In this document: piece by piece, positions 11,402 to 24,001 of the stretch
Position numbering within the stretch: position 1 is the first letter of the stretch
Layout of the letters: every line of letters begins with the position of its first letter
DNA from: Edaphochlamys debaryana
Taxonomy: Eukaryota > Chlorophyta > Chlorophyceae > Chlamydomonadales
DNA: 64,000 bases
Direction: 5' to 3'
Assembly: GCA_016858145.1 (NCBI GenBank)
Contig: JAEHOE010000040.1
Coordinates: 62,001-126,000, forward strand
Program-made: the position numbers and the translations under genes
The notes under the pieces: model-generated
What the model was told of the DNA's origin: nothing
What the model saw: the letters and a program-made list of their open reading frames with translations, nothing else
Databases searched by the model: none

Positions 11402-14400
11402 TCAGTCGCACTTGACGTTCCTGTATATCGTGCGCACAAAGGCCGCCGCTGCCATGTAGCCGACGGAGCCGCACAGCAGCGCTAACCCTAGGCAGAACAT
11501 GGAGGTATAGCCAAAGTAGAAGCAGGTCTGGAAGAAGCCCGTCATCTTGGTCTTAAAGATGAAGTAGTGCACCGAGTACAGGAAGACGTAGAAGGAGGTG
11601 GAGGAGGACATGCCGAATGCCGTCCACTGCCAGTGGTAGTTCTCGCTGCGGCGTTGGGGTTGGGGTTGGGGGTTGGGGGTGGGGGAGGATGAGGGAGCGG
11701 GCGGGAAGAGTGGCGTTGGGGAAGGCAGGCAGAGGTGGAAGCGGATGCACGGGCGGCATGGGGAGCCTGGCTAGGAGTACAGGGGCGGTGGCAGAGCAAG
11801 GCCAGGGCCACCAACGGGCGAGCTACTGGCAGCTCATGCATGCAAAGAGCCATGCGCGCGTGGATGCAGAGCCTGGCTATTCCCACTCCTCAGCATCTCG
11901 CCCCGCCCTCCAACCCCCTCCGCATCCCGACCTGTTCAGGAGGAAGTAGGTGCCCACGATGGTGACGCACACCGTGACGATCTGGGTCGGGGGGGGGGGA
12001 GGTGAGGCAGGCACGAGGGTGAGCGCTGGCAAGAAGGCCAAGGACGAGGCCGCGCGGGTTCGCACGCCCCATGTCGCCAAGCCAAGCATCCCACGCTCAA
12101 CCGCCTCCAACCGCCTCCAACGCGTCATCCATCGCAGTCACAGCCTGCCACCAGCCTCACACCCGGTATGCACACGCCCCGGAAGCCCCCAGGGCCCTCG
12201 CTGCCCAAGCGCTCACCAGCAGGATGAGCACCACGAGCAGCAGGAAGCCGTAAATGTAGTAGACCTTGTAGTTCCAGAAGGATGTGAACACAAAGTACAT
12301 CTCAATGAAGATGGAGCCGAAGGGCAGCAGCCCGCCCGCCAGGCAGATGGCCCAGGGGCGCAGGTACCAGTGCTTGTCGGGGATGGGCGAGGGGATGCGC
12401 TTGACGCGGCAGGGGTCTGCGGAGCGAAGGGCAAGGAGGGGGAAGAACCCGGTTAAGTGCACCCGTGCGCGCGTGCAGGTGAGGAGACGGTAAGCAGAAA
12501 GCGGGCGGTTCAAAGCTCCGGTGAGGCTGCGGTATGGGTGTCCGCGCCGTGAATAACTATTGGGCCTCTCGCGTCGGTGAACCCCTAGCAACGGCCCCGC
12601 GGGCTCACAGTTGGGGATGGAGTTCCAGTTGCGGCCGATGACGGTGCCGATGAGGCAGAGCGGGAAGGAGATGAAGCCCCACAGCAGCAGCACCGCCATG
12701 ATGTAGGCGAAGGGCACGGCGGCCAGGGAGTGGTAGAAGATGGCAATGGTGTTGAGGCCGAAGGCGATGGCGAAGCACAGGCCCGGGAACAGCGAGGCGG
12801 TGAGCAGCATTGTGCGGATCCAGTGCCGGCCCTCGTGCTTCGCGTACAGCCCGCCCGACACGTAGCCGCCTGCGGGCGGGTGGTGCAGGAGCGGGAGTGG
12901 GGGGGCGGGGGGTTAAGGGGAGAGGCGGACGTAAGGAGCGCGGAGGCGTGCGCAGTGGATCGAGGTAGAGACAATGAACCGGTACGTCAGCGAGACCGTA
13001 GCGGGCCCGTGGAGCCCCGGTGTACGCCCTGGGCCGGCTGGCCTCACAGCATCTGATTGGGTTGTGCGCATGCCCGCGCCCAAGCCCCAGAGTCCCCCCT
13101 ATCCCGCATCCCGCCCTTCGACATGGCCCATCACCCCTGCCAGCCAGCCCCCCTCCCTCCACCTCCTCCCTGTCTCGCTCCCTGCCCCCCTCCACCCCCC
13201 TATCCCCACGCTCCCCGCCCCGCCCCCACCGATGAAGGACGTGAGCGCGTAGGCGATGATGAAGCACGTGAGGATGGTGCCGCGCTCCTCGAAGAAGGAG
13301 CCCGCGATGGTGAGCACGATGACTGCCGTGCACAGGAACACCAGCTGCACGCCCGTGCCCACGGACGCGGCCAGCAGCGTCAGGTGCCGCGGCGGCCGGA
13401 ACACGTCCCCGTGCACCAGCTTCCAGCCGCTCTCCTCGGAGAAGTCCCGCTCCAGGGACTCGGCGTCCAGGGCGCCGTCCAGGGCGTCCGCGGCGTGGCG
13501 AGCGTAGCTGCGGGGAGCGGGGAGCGCGGGGGGTAGGGGGGCAAGGGGGCAGGGCGGGAGGGGGGTGGGGCTGAGCGGGATGGCCAGGGCCTGTGCGGGG
13601 TCTGGGCAGAACTGCGCAGCAGGGAGGGTCAAGCCGCCCGCGTGTGCCGAACGCCCACGCAGCTGTACGGAAAACCCCCTGCCCGACTCCGCCCGGCCGC
13701 CGGCCTCCGCCAGCATCAAGGCTTCATGTGGATTCTCGCGGCCCCTCGACACACGCCGCAGCTTTGGCCTGCCGCCCGCCTCCGCCCCCTCCAGGCGGCA
13801 TCCACGGATCCAGCCACAGGACGATCAGCCAGCTCACCGCTGTGCGGTCCCGCCCCCACTTCGCCTCCCCCCTGCCTCCTTGCGCACACGCCCCCGCTGG
13901 CACCTTGACGCTCCGCCCCTCCTGCTGCCTGCTCCTAGTCCCGCCTTCTCACTGCCTCCTCCCCCGGCACCCCACTTCCTCCATCCGCGCCGGGCCTCCC
14001 CCCGGCCCCTCCCTTCCCCTCCGCCCCGGCCCCTCCCTTCCCCTCCGCCCCGGCCCCTCCCTTCCCCTCCGCCCCGGCCCCTCCCTTCCCCTCCGCCCCG
14101 GCCCCTCCCTTCCCCTCCGCCCCGGCCCCTCCCTTCCCCTCCCCCCCGGCCCCTCCCTTCCCCTCCCCCCCGGCCCCTCCCTTCCCCGCCCCCCCGGCCC
14201 CTCCCTTCCCCGCCCCCCCGGCCCCTCCCTTCCCCGCCCCCCCGGCCCCTCCCTTCCCCGCCCCCCTGCCCCTCCCCCGCTGCGCACCGCGCGTAGTCCT
14301 TGCGCAGCGTGCGCAGCAGGATGATGGCCACGAGGCCCGTCAGGAAGAACACCATCATGAACGAGTTGACCAGGGAGAACCAGTGGATCTGGGGGCGGGG

Positions 14401-16022
14401 GCGGGGTTGGGGGTTGAGGTGAGGTCGGGGGTGGGGGAGGGAGTAGATGAGGGGGCATGTGTGGGGTGAGGCGCAGGGCGGGCGGGCGGGGTGGGAGCAG
14501 GGGACGGGGCGGGGCAAGGGGCTGAGGGCCAGGGTGCCAGGCGCTGGGAAGAGGGCGCGGGGCGGGGTATTATTGAGCGGAGCGGGGCCTGGCGCGCGCC
14601 GCACCTTGTGCTCGAAGAAGGTATAGTCCAGGTACCGCTCGAAGCGGCGGGAGAAGGGCGTCTTGGTCTCATGCCAGTCAACGCTGCGCGCAGCACAACG
14701 ACAGCGGTTTTGAGGGTGGCACAAGCATGCATGCGTTGCGAGGGCCAGGTCCAGGTGAGCTGGCCCCGCTGTCGAGGCAGCCGGTGGTGGCAGCCTGCTG
14801 TCACCACTCAAGCCGCCCCGACCCGGAGTCCGGGCGGAAGGGGCCCTAGACACGTGAGCTACCTGTACTTGAAGGTAAGCTTAGCTCCCGGCTTGAGCAG
14901 CACAGGGTCCGCGGTGGTGAGGTTGACTTGGATGATCTGGGGGCGCGGGGTGTGGGTGTGGGCGGAGGGCGTAAGCAAGAGTACCGTATACGAAGGGCTC
15001 GGCCAACAAACGCAGATGGGCCAACCAGCTAGGCAGTCGGGACACGGGTACCCGCGCCACTGCCACGGCCGATGCTGCCCGAGCTATCTGACCCTCACCA
15101 CCTCCACAGCCGATGCCGACGCAACACAAACACGCGCCTCACCCTGTCCTTGTTGTAGCTGATGTCGAACCGCTTGCTGGTATAGATGTAGGGCTGCTCC
15201 TTGCCCTCATCGTCCTTTTTGAGCTCGCCCACGAAGCCCCACGCAGGCAGCTGCACAGGGCGTCGGGGGCCGTCGTGGGGGGTGAGCATTGCGGCGTACT
15301 CTTGGTGCACATTGCCCCGGGTGCTCAGGCTGGCCTTCGCACTCCAAAGGTTCAAACCAGCTCGAAACGCCGGTCTTTTACTGAAGCAGGCACGTCTGGC
15401 GTACTGCCTATAGGTCAGGCAACCATACCGACCAATGGGTTTGGGCTGGTGCCCGCGTGCCCCCCTCCCCCTTCCCCACCCACGTCGTCAACGAACAACT
15501 CGAACCAATACTGCCTTCGGATGGCCTCCTCAAAGGCCTCTGCTTTCCTGTCATCCACCGTCATGGTGCAGATGTCCTCCAGCGGAGTGTTCTCTGCGGG
15601 TAGGCGCGATCGTGTCGGGAGGCAAGCATCCCGCCAGTTCCCACACCTGGCGCCCCCGACGCACCATTGAACTTGATATCGAGCTGACTGTTGATAAGCT
15701 CATTGCCTTGGAGCACCTCGCCGAGCCCGCCCCACGAATGCACCGCGCGCTGCGACGGATTCTTCTTGCAGTATGGCAAGTAGTAATAGTTGTATGTTTC
15801 TTGGGGGTTGTTGTAAGGCCCCACTTTGTTGACCCAGAGAGCAACCTTCTCCTTTGCGCCATACTGCGTGCGGACGCGCGAAAGGAAGGTGTTGCTGCTG
15901 CCTGCCTCCCCGCGCACTCCCGGAAGCAGCTGTCACACCTTATGGTTCTTCTCGTTCGCTCGAGCGGTCGCTGCTAGCAAGAGCAGTCCGCATAGCGCCA
16001 GCAGGGGCCTTCTCCCCGCCAT
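11402..16022 (-). CDS. TM9SF/nonaspanin (EMP70 family) membrane protein, 595 aa
   Basis: Twelve minus-strand exons: 16022-15939, 15863-15665, 15593-15484, 15250-15143, 14936-14863, 14683-14605, 14388-14288, 13507-13230, 12869-12609, 12416-12217, 11981-11932, 11645-11402. All are in phase, giving 595 residues, the usual length of the TM9SF3/plant TMN1 branch (about 590). The start gives a clear signal peptide ([20 protein letters not shown]). The lumenal domain has [20 protein letters not shown], a hallmark of the family, then [20 protein letters not shown]. From residue about 250 come nine hydrophobic spans, the first in [20 protein letters not shown]. The last residues are RNVKCD, fitting the C-terminal KXD retention motif known for plant TMN proteins. 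Nonaspanins act in Golgi/endosome sorting and loading of membrane cargo. Exon 2 start was chosen at YGAKEK because it keeps phase and family alignment; a nearer acceptor would leave a 33-base intron. Confidence 0.93.
14000..14275. repeat. 24-bp minisatellite, about 11.5 copies, in a TM9SF intron
   Basis: The unit CCCCGGCCCCTCCCTTCCCC followed by TCCG repeats every 24 bases from 14000 to about 14275, with small changes toward the right end (TCCG becoming TCCC, then GCCC). It lies wholly in the intron between TM9SF exons 7 and 8. It is strongly strand-asymmetric (C/T-rich on plus, G/A-rich on the transcribed sense strand). Confidence 0.92.
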
Positions 16023-19000
16023 CGGCTTCTAATTTGAGCAGCAGTAGCGAAGTGGGAGGGGTATTCTTAGCTGTTGTGTGGTGCGTGTGAGAAGAGAAGC
16101 AGGTGCAGAACGAGCTGTGGGCGTCGGGCCCGAGCCCGAGAGCACCATCCGCGGTACGGAGTCGCAACGGCCCCCGCTGTCCCTGGGAATGGGGGGTGGG
16201 TGGGGACACAGCTGGGCGCCCTGCCATGGCAGTGACGTGAGAGGGGGGTTCAGTTGTACAATTTGCAAGGGGGCCGCGGGTGGGGCATAGGACCTATGCC
16301 AGGGGCAGGCAGTGCAGGCGGTGAGGGCGCTGTCAGCCAGGGCACGTCCCCGCCTTCCGCCAGCTGCTGTGGTGGCGATGTCCACCCGTGCCCGTCCTCA
16401 CTTTCCGCGTAGTCTCTTACCACCTGGTGATGCTGAACGTAGAGTATCTGAGGCGCACAGCCAACCGCTGCTCAGCACGGGCAGCGGGCGCCGGGCGGGG
16501 CACGGGCCTGGCACGGGTCGTACCGGAGGCGGAACCCCTCACGTGCGTTCGTCACACTAGGCCTGAAGGGCTGAGCCGATATATCACCCCCCCCCTCCGC
16601 GCCGGACCTTCACCGGGCCGACTGCAGCCCCCGCATCACCGTGTCTGGGCTCTGGTCCCGTCTGCATGCCGTCCACCCCCGAGGCTCAAGATAGACCGTG
16701 TCGCCCCGAGTGCCCCAAAGACCCCGACGACCCTGACCCCGAGGACCCGCTTGCGCATTGCCTTACCGGAGTCTCCCCCGCTACTCTGCAGCTCTGCACG
16801 CAATAGGGTATGCGATAGTACAGCAGCGACACGGCAGCGGGCCACTCAGTAGCTTTATGCCTTGGGTCCCTGGCGTCCGCTTGCGCTCGGCTAGGAGGGC
16901 AGAGGGCCTGCTCACGTGTGCGGGTTGATGCGCCGCGTTCAACAGGCCTGCCCGCCACCATTGTCTTACTTTTCACCCTGAATCCCTGGTCTCCACCCAC
17001 GCTGCCGCGCAGCCTTGAGTCCAAAGGGATGACGCGCTTACTGCCCAAACCCCATGTGCTTAGGTTGGAACGTACGATGCGATGCGGCCTCGTGCCACGT
17101 GCACCTGCACCCGCATCGAGGCCCGTGCGCCCCGCAAACCCCGAGGCCCCACGTCCCATACGCTGATACGCACGGGCCTTACCAACGGGACAGGCGCCAC
17201 GCAGGCCGCAGCAGCAACTCCCGGCGGCGCTGCCCAACCGCCGCCGAGCACCCTCTCACAACTTCCATCACCTACAGGTCTGTATCCGTGTGGTTCGCTC
17301 GGGTCGGGATACCTTGCGAGCCGCCGGAGAGCTGAGCGTCATGGCCGGTAACCGCCCGTTGTGCACGGCCCCAAAGGTAATCGAAGGTAACATGCGGTCT
17401 ACGTGCTGGGGTACTCCTGGGCGGGACAACTCTGCTCGTTGCTTCTATACCCTGTCGCATCCGGCTGGTGGGCCAGACCCGGCTAGTTGCACGTTGCATT
17501 GACCCTCTCACAACCACACAGATAGATGCGCCCCACCCGCGCGTGCGCACGGCATGGGTACGCACCGTGCCGGCCTCAGCGTGGTGGCCTAGTCCCGGTC
17601 AGCGCGGGGACAGACGGGGGGCCATCAGGAGCCGGGATACTGAACATGTGCCGCCGCATAGCTGCGCCCACGCCACAACTCCGGCGTCGCTGAGCACCTG
17701 AGTTCAGGCCAGCAGCATCCCATGATAGCGTTGGTGCAACGTTAGCGTCAGCTGCTCACCGCCACATCGTCAGTTATCCCTCCCGCTCTTGCCCAGGGCT
17801 GCCAAGCTCAGGAGCAGGGAGGTACCGGTATACATAGCTGCTGAAGAGCGGGTCTAGTCAGTCCGCAAGCGAGGCAGGGGAACACGCCCCTGGGGCCCAT
17901 GCCTGCCAAGACCCCGGCTCGCCCGCTCAGTAGGAACTCATGGGCACGCAGGCTCAGCGCTTGGTCCAGATAGCTTACAGATATCAGAGCTTAGCCGCAC
18001 AGCCGGGCCCACCGTGGCGGGCCACGGCGTGCACCAGCGCAAGGGGTGCGAATGCCGACCCCGGTACGAGATGACGGGCGGATGCGCCCGGCCAGCATAG
18101 ATACAGGCCCCTCCGCGTGTCGCGAAAGAATGGAGTCCTAAACGGGCTGGAATTGTAATGCCCCAAGCCCCAACGATAAACTAAACGTTCGTCTCTGGCA
18201 AGCGACCTGCGCGGCGCCTTCGTCTCATGCGCTGTAGTCTTCAAACCAACCCCAATTCGAGCAAGAGCAGTATCAAGGACTGCAACTACAATGTGCGTGC
18301 CGTGACTGCACTACACCAACGTTCATTATAGACACCTGTACTTAGGAGGTACCCACCTCCACGCACGCGTGCCCACAGTCTTGTAAACGGGAAACTGAAG
18401 GCCAAACCCTGCTCAACAATACAGGCCACAATTGGTCCTCCGCCCCTCACCCCCACCCCCCAACCAGCTTTAAGCTCTAGCAGCCGCCAAAGCGCCCACC
18501 ACTGGAGTCGCAGACACAACAGCCACGTACGTGCATGATCAAGGTGATCAGCACGCACGACTTGGGCCGAATGCTCGCTCGTCCCCCGTACACCCCCCAC
18601 TTGACCCCCACTCGTCCAAAAGGTTGTGGCTGCTCGCACAAGCCGCGTCAAGCGGCCGCAGCACGCACAAGCCACCGCTGCAGCCCTCATAATGCTACTA
18701 AAGTGCTCGGGAGGGCAAAGGCGCAGGCCCCTAGCTGCGAACTGATCAAGCAGTACACCCGCAGCCCCCGTGCCCCCCCGGCAGCGTCGCTCCCACTCAT
18801 CGCTCAGTTCTCATGGGCTGCACGCCCATGTGCAATAGTGTCGCGCGTTCAAGAACGTCCTCCGTGCTTTACGTCCACCGTTTATGCCGAAACTTGGCGC
18901 AGGCACACCCAACACAACAACAACGGTTTTACCAAAGCGAGCCACCAGCCTTGCGCCCAAATCGCCGCTAGTCGGCCAATGCATGAATGCTAGAGGTTTC

Positions 19001-19083
19001 TGCGTCTAACCTAGTCTCCGCTGCAACAATCCTCCAGTAAGTAAACGCGGCGCGGCTGGGCGCGCGCAACACCGTCCGACCGA
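16023..19083. other. 3-kb stretch without a recognised gene
   Basis: The first few hundred bases should be the 5' UTR and promoter of TM9SF. Beyond that I see only short open frames with no conserved motif, no tRNA or rRNA, and less GC-biased base use than the flanking genes. It ends at the inverted-repeat arm. Confidence 0.45.
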
Positions 19084-19809
19084 CCAAGCATACCTCGGAA
19101 AATAGCCAGACGGAATGGTTCACAACCCGTTGACGTGGGGCCGCTCAGGCAAGGTGCCCGAATCAGCCCGACAAGACGGGGCCCACATGCTCATGGTTTG
19201 GGGTGCTGTTGGTGCCGGGCCGGGACGACGAACCCTGCTGGGATGTCGGGTGGCCTACTGGCACTGGTTCACGGCGAGCTGGACGTGCTCGGCTTGCTCC
19301 TGCTTGGCCCGGTACAGGGCGCGTTGCCGCTGGATGAGCCGCTGCTCCGCCACCTGGCTCTCGAGCTTATAGTACCTGTGGCACCAGATATCAGTCACGA
19401 GAGGCGGAAGCGGGGCGTTAGAAGCAGTGACGCGTCCGAAACACGCAAACGCTTCAGAAAAGCGCACGCAACGCTAAACTGGGGGGTTACGCGCCAGCCC
19501 CGGCCCGGAACCGACTCACGTCTTGCTTGGGATCGCAATGCCGGAGGGCGAGAAGGGTGCGTCGCAGGTCTCGTCATGGCGATGCAGGGCGCAGGGCAGT
19601 GGGTGGTAAGCCCGCAGCACGCCCTGGCCGAGACCGCATGTGCACGAGGTGCGCGCGGGCGGCAGGACGCGCACGGAGGGCTCCTCCTCGACATCGTCCT
19701 CGCCGAGCTCAGTCACATTGCTTGACGACGCCAGCAGCTCCGCCAGCAGCGACCGCTGCGTGCGCAGCTGTGTGCCACTGGGGGTCGCCGCGTGGATGGG
19801 CTCGAAGCC
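19084..19809 (-). repeat. Left arm of a 726-bp inverted repeat
   Basis: Its reverse complement matches 24002-24727 over exactly 726 bases without length change. Only a few substitutions were noticed (for example near the stop codon, in the last exon and in the 3' flank), so identity is about 99 percent. The arms are separated by 4192 bases. Confidence 0.93.
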
Positions 19810-19857
19810 CAGGATGGAACGCGGCGAGGAGAGGACGGAGGACTCCTGCGACTGCAT
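19255..19857 (-). CDS. Unknown 152-residue protein, two exons
   Basis: Exon 1 is 19857-19520 and exon 2 is 19375-19255, joined by a GT-AG intron in phase 2/1. I do not recognise the product. It starts MQSQESSVLSSPRSILGFEP. It contains a leucine-rich stretch (TQRSLLAELLASSSNVTEL), an acidic patch (GEDDVEEEP), a Cys/His-bearing middle (SCTCGLGQGV, HRHDETCDAP) and a helical, probably coiled-coil C-terminus (YYKLESQVAEQRLIQRQRAL). Most of the gene lies in the inverted-repeat arm; only the first 16 codons and upstream sequence lie outside it. That the other copy keeps the same frame and splice sites supports it being, or having been, a real gene. No membrane span or signal peptide is seen. Confidence 0.5.
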
Positions 19858-20137
19858 CTCTAGAGCTCGCTGCTGATGGGTTTCCGGGCTTTTGATGCTT
19901 GCTCGTTTGTATGTCCACGCTCTGAGTTTACTGTATGCGCGCGGGTTGGCTCAACGGGGCCGCGGCGAGGGGGCTTTGTGTGTCCCTTTTACACCGCCGT
20001 ACCACGCGATGTGTTAACGTGGCCGGGGCCCATATGGGCGTTCCTTCACACTCGCAAACGTAAGCAGCGTGTTGCTGGATGAGTTATCCAAGCATTGGAA
20101 CACGCGCTGTACGCGGCTTCTGCGGTAAAATATGCTC

Positions 20138-20273
20138 GAACAGTTTTCGCAGTCGGTGGTCAGTAAGGCAAAGTTGTTCGTTTCGGCTCTCATTCTTTCG
20201 GGACAGTAAGCTTGTGCTTGGAATCTATCACAGCGCAGCGTCCGGCGGTCCAGGTCAGTAAAGGGAAATTACT
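20138..20273 (-). repeat. Diverged repeat, left copy, upstream of the 152-aa gene
   Basis: On the minus strand it reads AGTAATTTCCCTTTACTGAC at one end, TGATAGATTCCAAGCACAAGC in the middle and AAAACTGTTC at the other end. The same order of words occurs on the plus strand at 23854-23996 with many substitutions, far more diverged than the 726-bp arms. Confidence 0.6.
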
Positions 20274-23200
20274 CTGGTCAGACTCTGGTCGAGGTCCACG
20301 TGAAAGTGCCGGCGCAACGCGTTCTGGTGACTCCCGACCCAACAAACCTTCCTGAGAACTTGCGAATTTAGCCAGCCAACCGATCGCCCGTTGCGCTTGA
20401 CCGGTCTGTGTCGGAGGCCTGGACAAGAGCGGCACCTGTGCTGGGCTGGGTCGGGCTGGGGGCCTTTTGGGCACTACGGCGAAACGGCTACTCGGGGCTG
20501 AGCCCCCTCCGAAGCCGGGGACTTCACAGGCCGGCCCCTGGCCCCAACCTGCAGCCTGCGTGCTTGAGAGGGAGCCTGGTAGCGCTTGGAAGTCATGGGT
20601 GCATGGCCAGTGCATGTACTGTATGTTGAATGGGCTTGGTTAGGGCTACCATCCCATGCATGGATCACGGGCGCCCACCTGCAATGTTCTGGCGAGCTGC
20701 CGTTGTAGCACTCTTTCGCCCGCCTCCTCCCTCTCACTCTGTCCCTGGCAGCCGAGGCCCTCGCAACCCGTGGGGACTTCGGACGTGCCATCTGCCGACG
20801 TGAGCCCGGAACCCCTTGCCGCATCTGCCCTCCACACCTCCAGTCGTCCTTCTACCCCTGCCACAGATCCCCTGCGTGTCCCTGCGTGCAGCACTACTAC
20901 ACTAGACGCAAGCAGTCCAGGAGGTCTAGGCGCTAGGGAGTGGGCGCCGCAGCAGCCAGCCAGGCGGGCGCTGCCTCCACTAGCGGCAGCAGGGCCGTGG
21001 TGCCATCCACCGTAACCTGTGGACCCGCAAGTCAGCTGGGGACTGTTAGTTGAGGGACAGCGGTTGTGCTCACGAGCGAACCCGGGGCTTCAGCCAATAG
21101 CTGTTGAAGAGAATGGCGGGAGGCATGGGCTAGCGAGCGGCAGTCGGCCGCTTCCTGCCGCGGGGAGGAGCGGGGGTGCCTCACACGGCCGCACACGGCC
21201 GCACAGGTGAGGCGTCTTGACTGTTTCGTCTTCCCCCCTCCAGCACGCTAGGAACTGTTTCGGTAGACACTTCAGTTGATATTGAGGCCACACTTTTGTC
21301 AGCTACAAAGTCGCCGCTAAGCGGTCGTCGGTCGCTGGCGCAGAGCATTGCAGTTGCTCCTGCAATGTCGAAGTCACTGTCGCTCCTGAGCGTCGAGACC
21401 CGCTACTACTGGCTGCGACTTGCAGGCTGCGTACTTGTGCCTTAGGTGGAGTAGTTTTTCGCGGGTGCGGCTCGATCGGCGCCGCGCCGCGCGAGTGCGC
21501 CAGCGTGCGCGCATCGGGCAACGCCAGTTTCCTCGCGTTTCTACCACGCGAGACCGGCCGAAACGCGAGGACCTGCAAACGTTGGAGGTATGGACCAGAT
21601 GACACAAGAAGAAGCGGCGGACGGCCAGGAGCGAGCGTAACTCTCGACCGTCGCGGACTCCCTTATGTGCAGGTCCGTTCGTGCCCTCTGGCTCCTCCTC
21701 GTCGCTCGTGCCCCATCCCCGTGCCTACCGCACAACGACAGGCCTCCCGTCTGTACTGCTCCTGCTTAACAAGGCTCACGCCCAGCTCGTGGTGGTCGAG
21801 CGTGGTCTACCCTGATCATCCCCGCGAGCGACCCCGCCCCGTTATTCATATTAGCCCCGCCCCGCGCCACCAAAGTTAACTTGCCTCGGCGATTGTCCCG
21901 CACCTCGGTGAGCGAGAGGCTGATCACAGGCTGGTGGGCGTCAGAGCACACCCAGCACACCCAGGTTGAGGAGGGTTGGGGCACGTGTTGACTGTTGAGG
22001 CGTGAAGCGACCGCACACGGCTTAGGTGACTCTCCCTCCTTCCCATCATGGATACGTGGAGAACCCACTCGGTTGGGCTGTGCGGGGGTGCTGTCGAGCT
22101 GCCAATCACGGTCACTGTCACTGGGGCACACTTGCACAGGCACTAGAGCCTTGTCCCTCCTTGTCCGCCGGCGCAGGGCCTACCCGCGTGCAGCTGGACG
22201 CCGAAAACCCGCTGCCCAGCTCCAACCACTGAGCTGCGCAGCAGTCCGGGCTTGCCCCCCTTTTTTGGGGAGTGGGACTCGGGACTTTGGGTTGCGTGTG
22301 CATGGCCGGTGGGTCGCCGGTGGGTCGCAGGCGGCGCAGGGGGCTGCGGGGGGAGGGAGGCCGCGTGGCCGCGTCGCTGCGGCACGGCACGTGCACCCCG
22401 TCGCGCTGCAACACGCGACGAGGCGCATCATGTAGGCGACACACCTAATGCAGCATGCGTGGCACGCGCGGCTCGTCGCAGGCGCTTAAGAATGCCTCGG
22501 GAGAACACCGCAAACGCGTCCGCAGTCCGCAAACGGGTCGCCCGCGTCCCTCGCCAGGGCTTCCCGCGGCCCCTGCGGCCTGTCCATTGCTTTAGACGGC
22601 ACTCTGCTTCTACGCTGAAGCACTCTGTCAGCGACGCTTAACCTTCCTACCATATCATACTATTGCCGATTCACTAACGGTGCACACTGCGACGTTACGG
22701 CATAGGCGTAGCCCCAGCTCCGAGCGGAGTCTGGGGCAAGCCAACCGTCTGGACAGCACTTAGGCGAAGGTGCTACCTCTCACCTTCTTACACAGGAAAT
22801 CCTCTGGTCTTGCACACCTTGCCGGCGCCTTCCTGGCTATTCGCCTGCTCTCACGACATTCGACCGACGGCCAACAGATCCGGCCTGCGCTCACCGATCC
22901 CTCATTTGCTTTGCTTTGCTGGTGCGAAGAGTGCGTGCACCCGACTGACCCGAGGTGGGACTCAATGTCATCATCTCTATAACCCTCCTGCTGCCTCTCA
23001 CGCGGGCCCCCTGCGCGGCAACAGCCCCCTCCACCTCTTCAGCGGCCTCAGCCTAGCTTGGCTATCCTACGGTATCGACTGAGCGCCTCGGACATACGCG
23101 CAGCCCCCACGACACCTCCAAGCCTCCGACAAGCGTGTCGTTTCACCCAACAGCTCTCTCCCGTAGTGCAAAGTCTCTTCGCTTCCGGACACACATGCAT

Positions 23201-23542
23201 GGCCGCTACACGCGCCAGACCGGGCGTGCGAGCGGCACAATACGACCCTGCTCCCTCACCCACCATCCCCACCCCCGAGTGCCCCGCTGCAGGCCAGACG
23301 CTTGCCCCCGCCCTCCCTGCAGGCCCGCAGCACTGTCGCCGCGCCTCGACCTCCGCAGTACAAGCGTGTATACTTACGTACGGCAGTACGTGCCTCCCTG
23401 ATCTGCCCACATTGCAGGACTGACCCAAGACCCGCCCTGCACGCTCGAGCTGACGGCCAGGCCGAACGGGTGGTTTTAGCCTCGAGGGCAACCGACCTCC
23501 GACCTAGCGTCTCATACGGAACGCAGTAGGCGCTCAACCTGC

Positions 23543-23645
23543 GGTAGTGCCGGGGAGTGGGGCGGGGCGGGGTGGCGTCGGACGGGATTAGTAATGGTAG
23601 TGCAGGGGAGTGGGGCGGGGTCGCGTCGGACGGGATTAGTAATAG
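23543..23645. repeat. Tandem duplication of a 53-bp unit
   Basis: Two copies, starting at 23543 and 23596, of a unit that begins GGTAGTGC and GGGGAGTGGGGCGGGG and ends TCGGACGGGATTAGTAAT. Further TTAGTA words follow to about 23695. Confidence 0.8.
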
Positions 23646-23853
23646 TTTTGCAGATTAGTAGTGTAGACTTAGTAGTAGCAGGATTACTAGTGACAGGTGC
23701 ACAGTGTGCGCAGTGGCGTGTCGAGTAGACGTTCTGGGTGTAAGGAGTGACTCTACCTACCGAAACACGACAGCTCCGACGAATCTAGCGATACCGAGCA
23801 CACCCTTACTGTGTCCGAGGAACTAGAGCCGAAACGAAACACATTAGCGGCAC

Positions 23854-23996
23854 AGTAATTCCCCCTTACTAATCTGGACTGCTGGGCGCTACGCTGTAAT
23901 AGATTCCAAGCACAAGCCTGGAATCAAGCTGTCCCGGGAACGGCACTAACTGGCTTAGTAACTCCCCCTTACTGACGACGACTGCCAAAACTGTTC
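23854..23996 (+). repeat. Diverged repeat, right copy, abutting the inverted-repeat arm
   Basis: Counterpart of 20138-20273 in inverted orientation. Here it ends only about six bases before the 726-bp arm (24002), whereas on the left about 330 bases separate the two. The right copy has therefore lost the intervening 5' UTR and first codons, or the two pieces were joined separately. Confidence 0.6.
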
Positions 23997-24001
23997 CCTC
24001 A

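Larger units (their letters stand above)
19858..24001. other. Spacer of the inverted repeat; repeat-rich, no gene recognised
   Basis: About 4.1 kb with only short frames lacking conserved motifs. Stretches around 22620-23080 and 23640-23880 are richer in A/T than the genes nearby. It holds a diverged repeat pair (20138-20273 and 23854-23996) and a short tandem duplication (23543-23645), which suggests old transposon-derived DNA. Confidence 0.45.

Noticed and set aside
13565..14324. Long plus-strand frames rich in PRPLPSPP or PGPSLPL repeats
   Set aside because: They are translations of the 24-bp minisatellite in a TM9SF intron, open in several frames because the unit is a multiple of three.
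15906..15938. 33-base first intron of TM9SF with exon 2 starting at AGSSNTF
   Set aside because: Too short for an intron, and the residues it adds do not fit the family; the acceptor at 15864 gives a 75-base intron and the expected [10 protein letters not shown] start.
16023..19083. A protein-coding gene in the 3-kb gap
   Set aside because: Several 60-180 codon frames exist on both strands, but none carries a motif, plausible splice partners or the codon pattern of the neighbouring genes.
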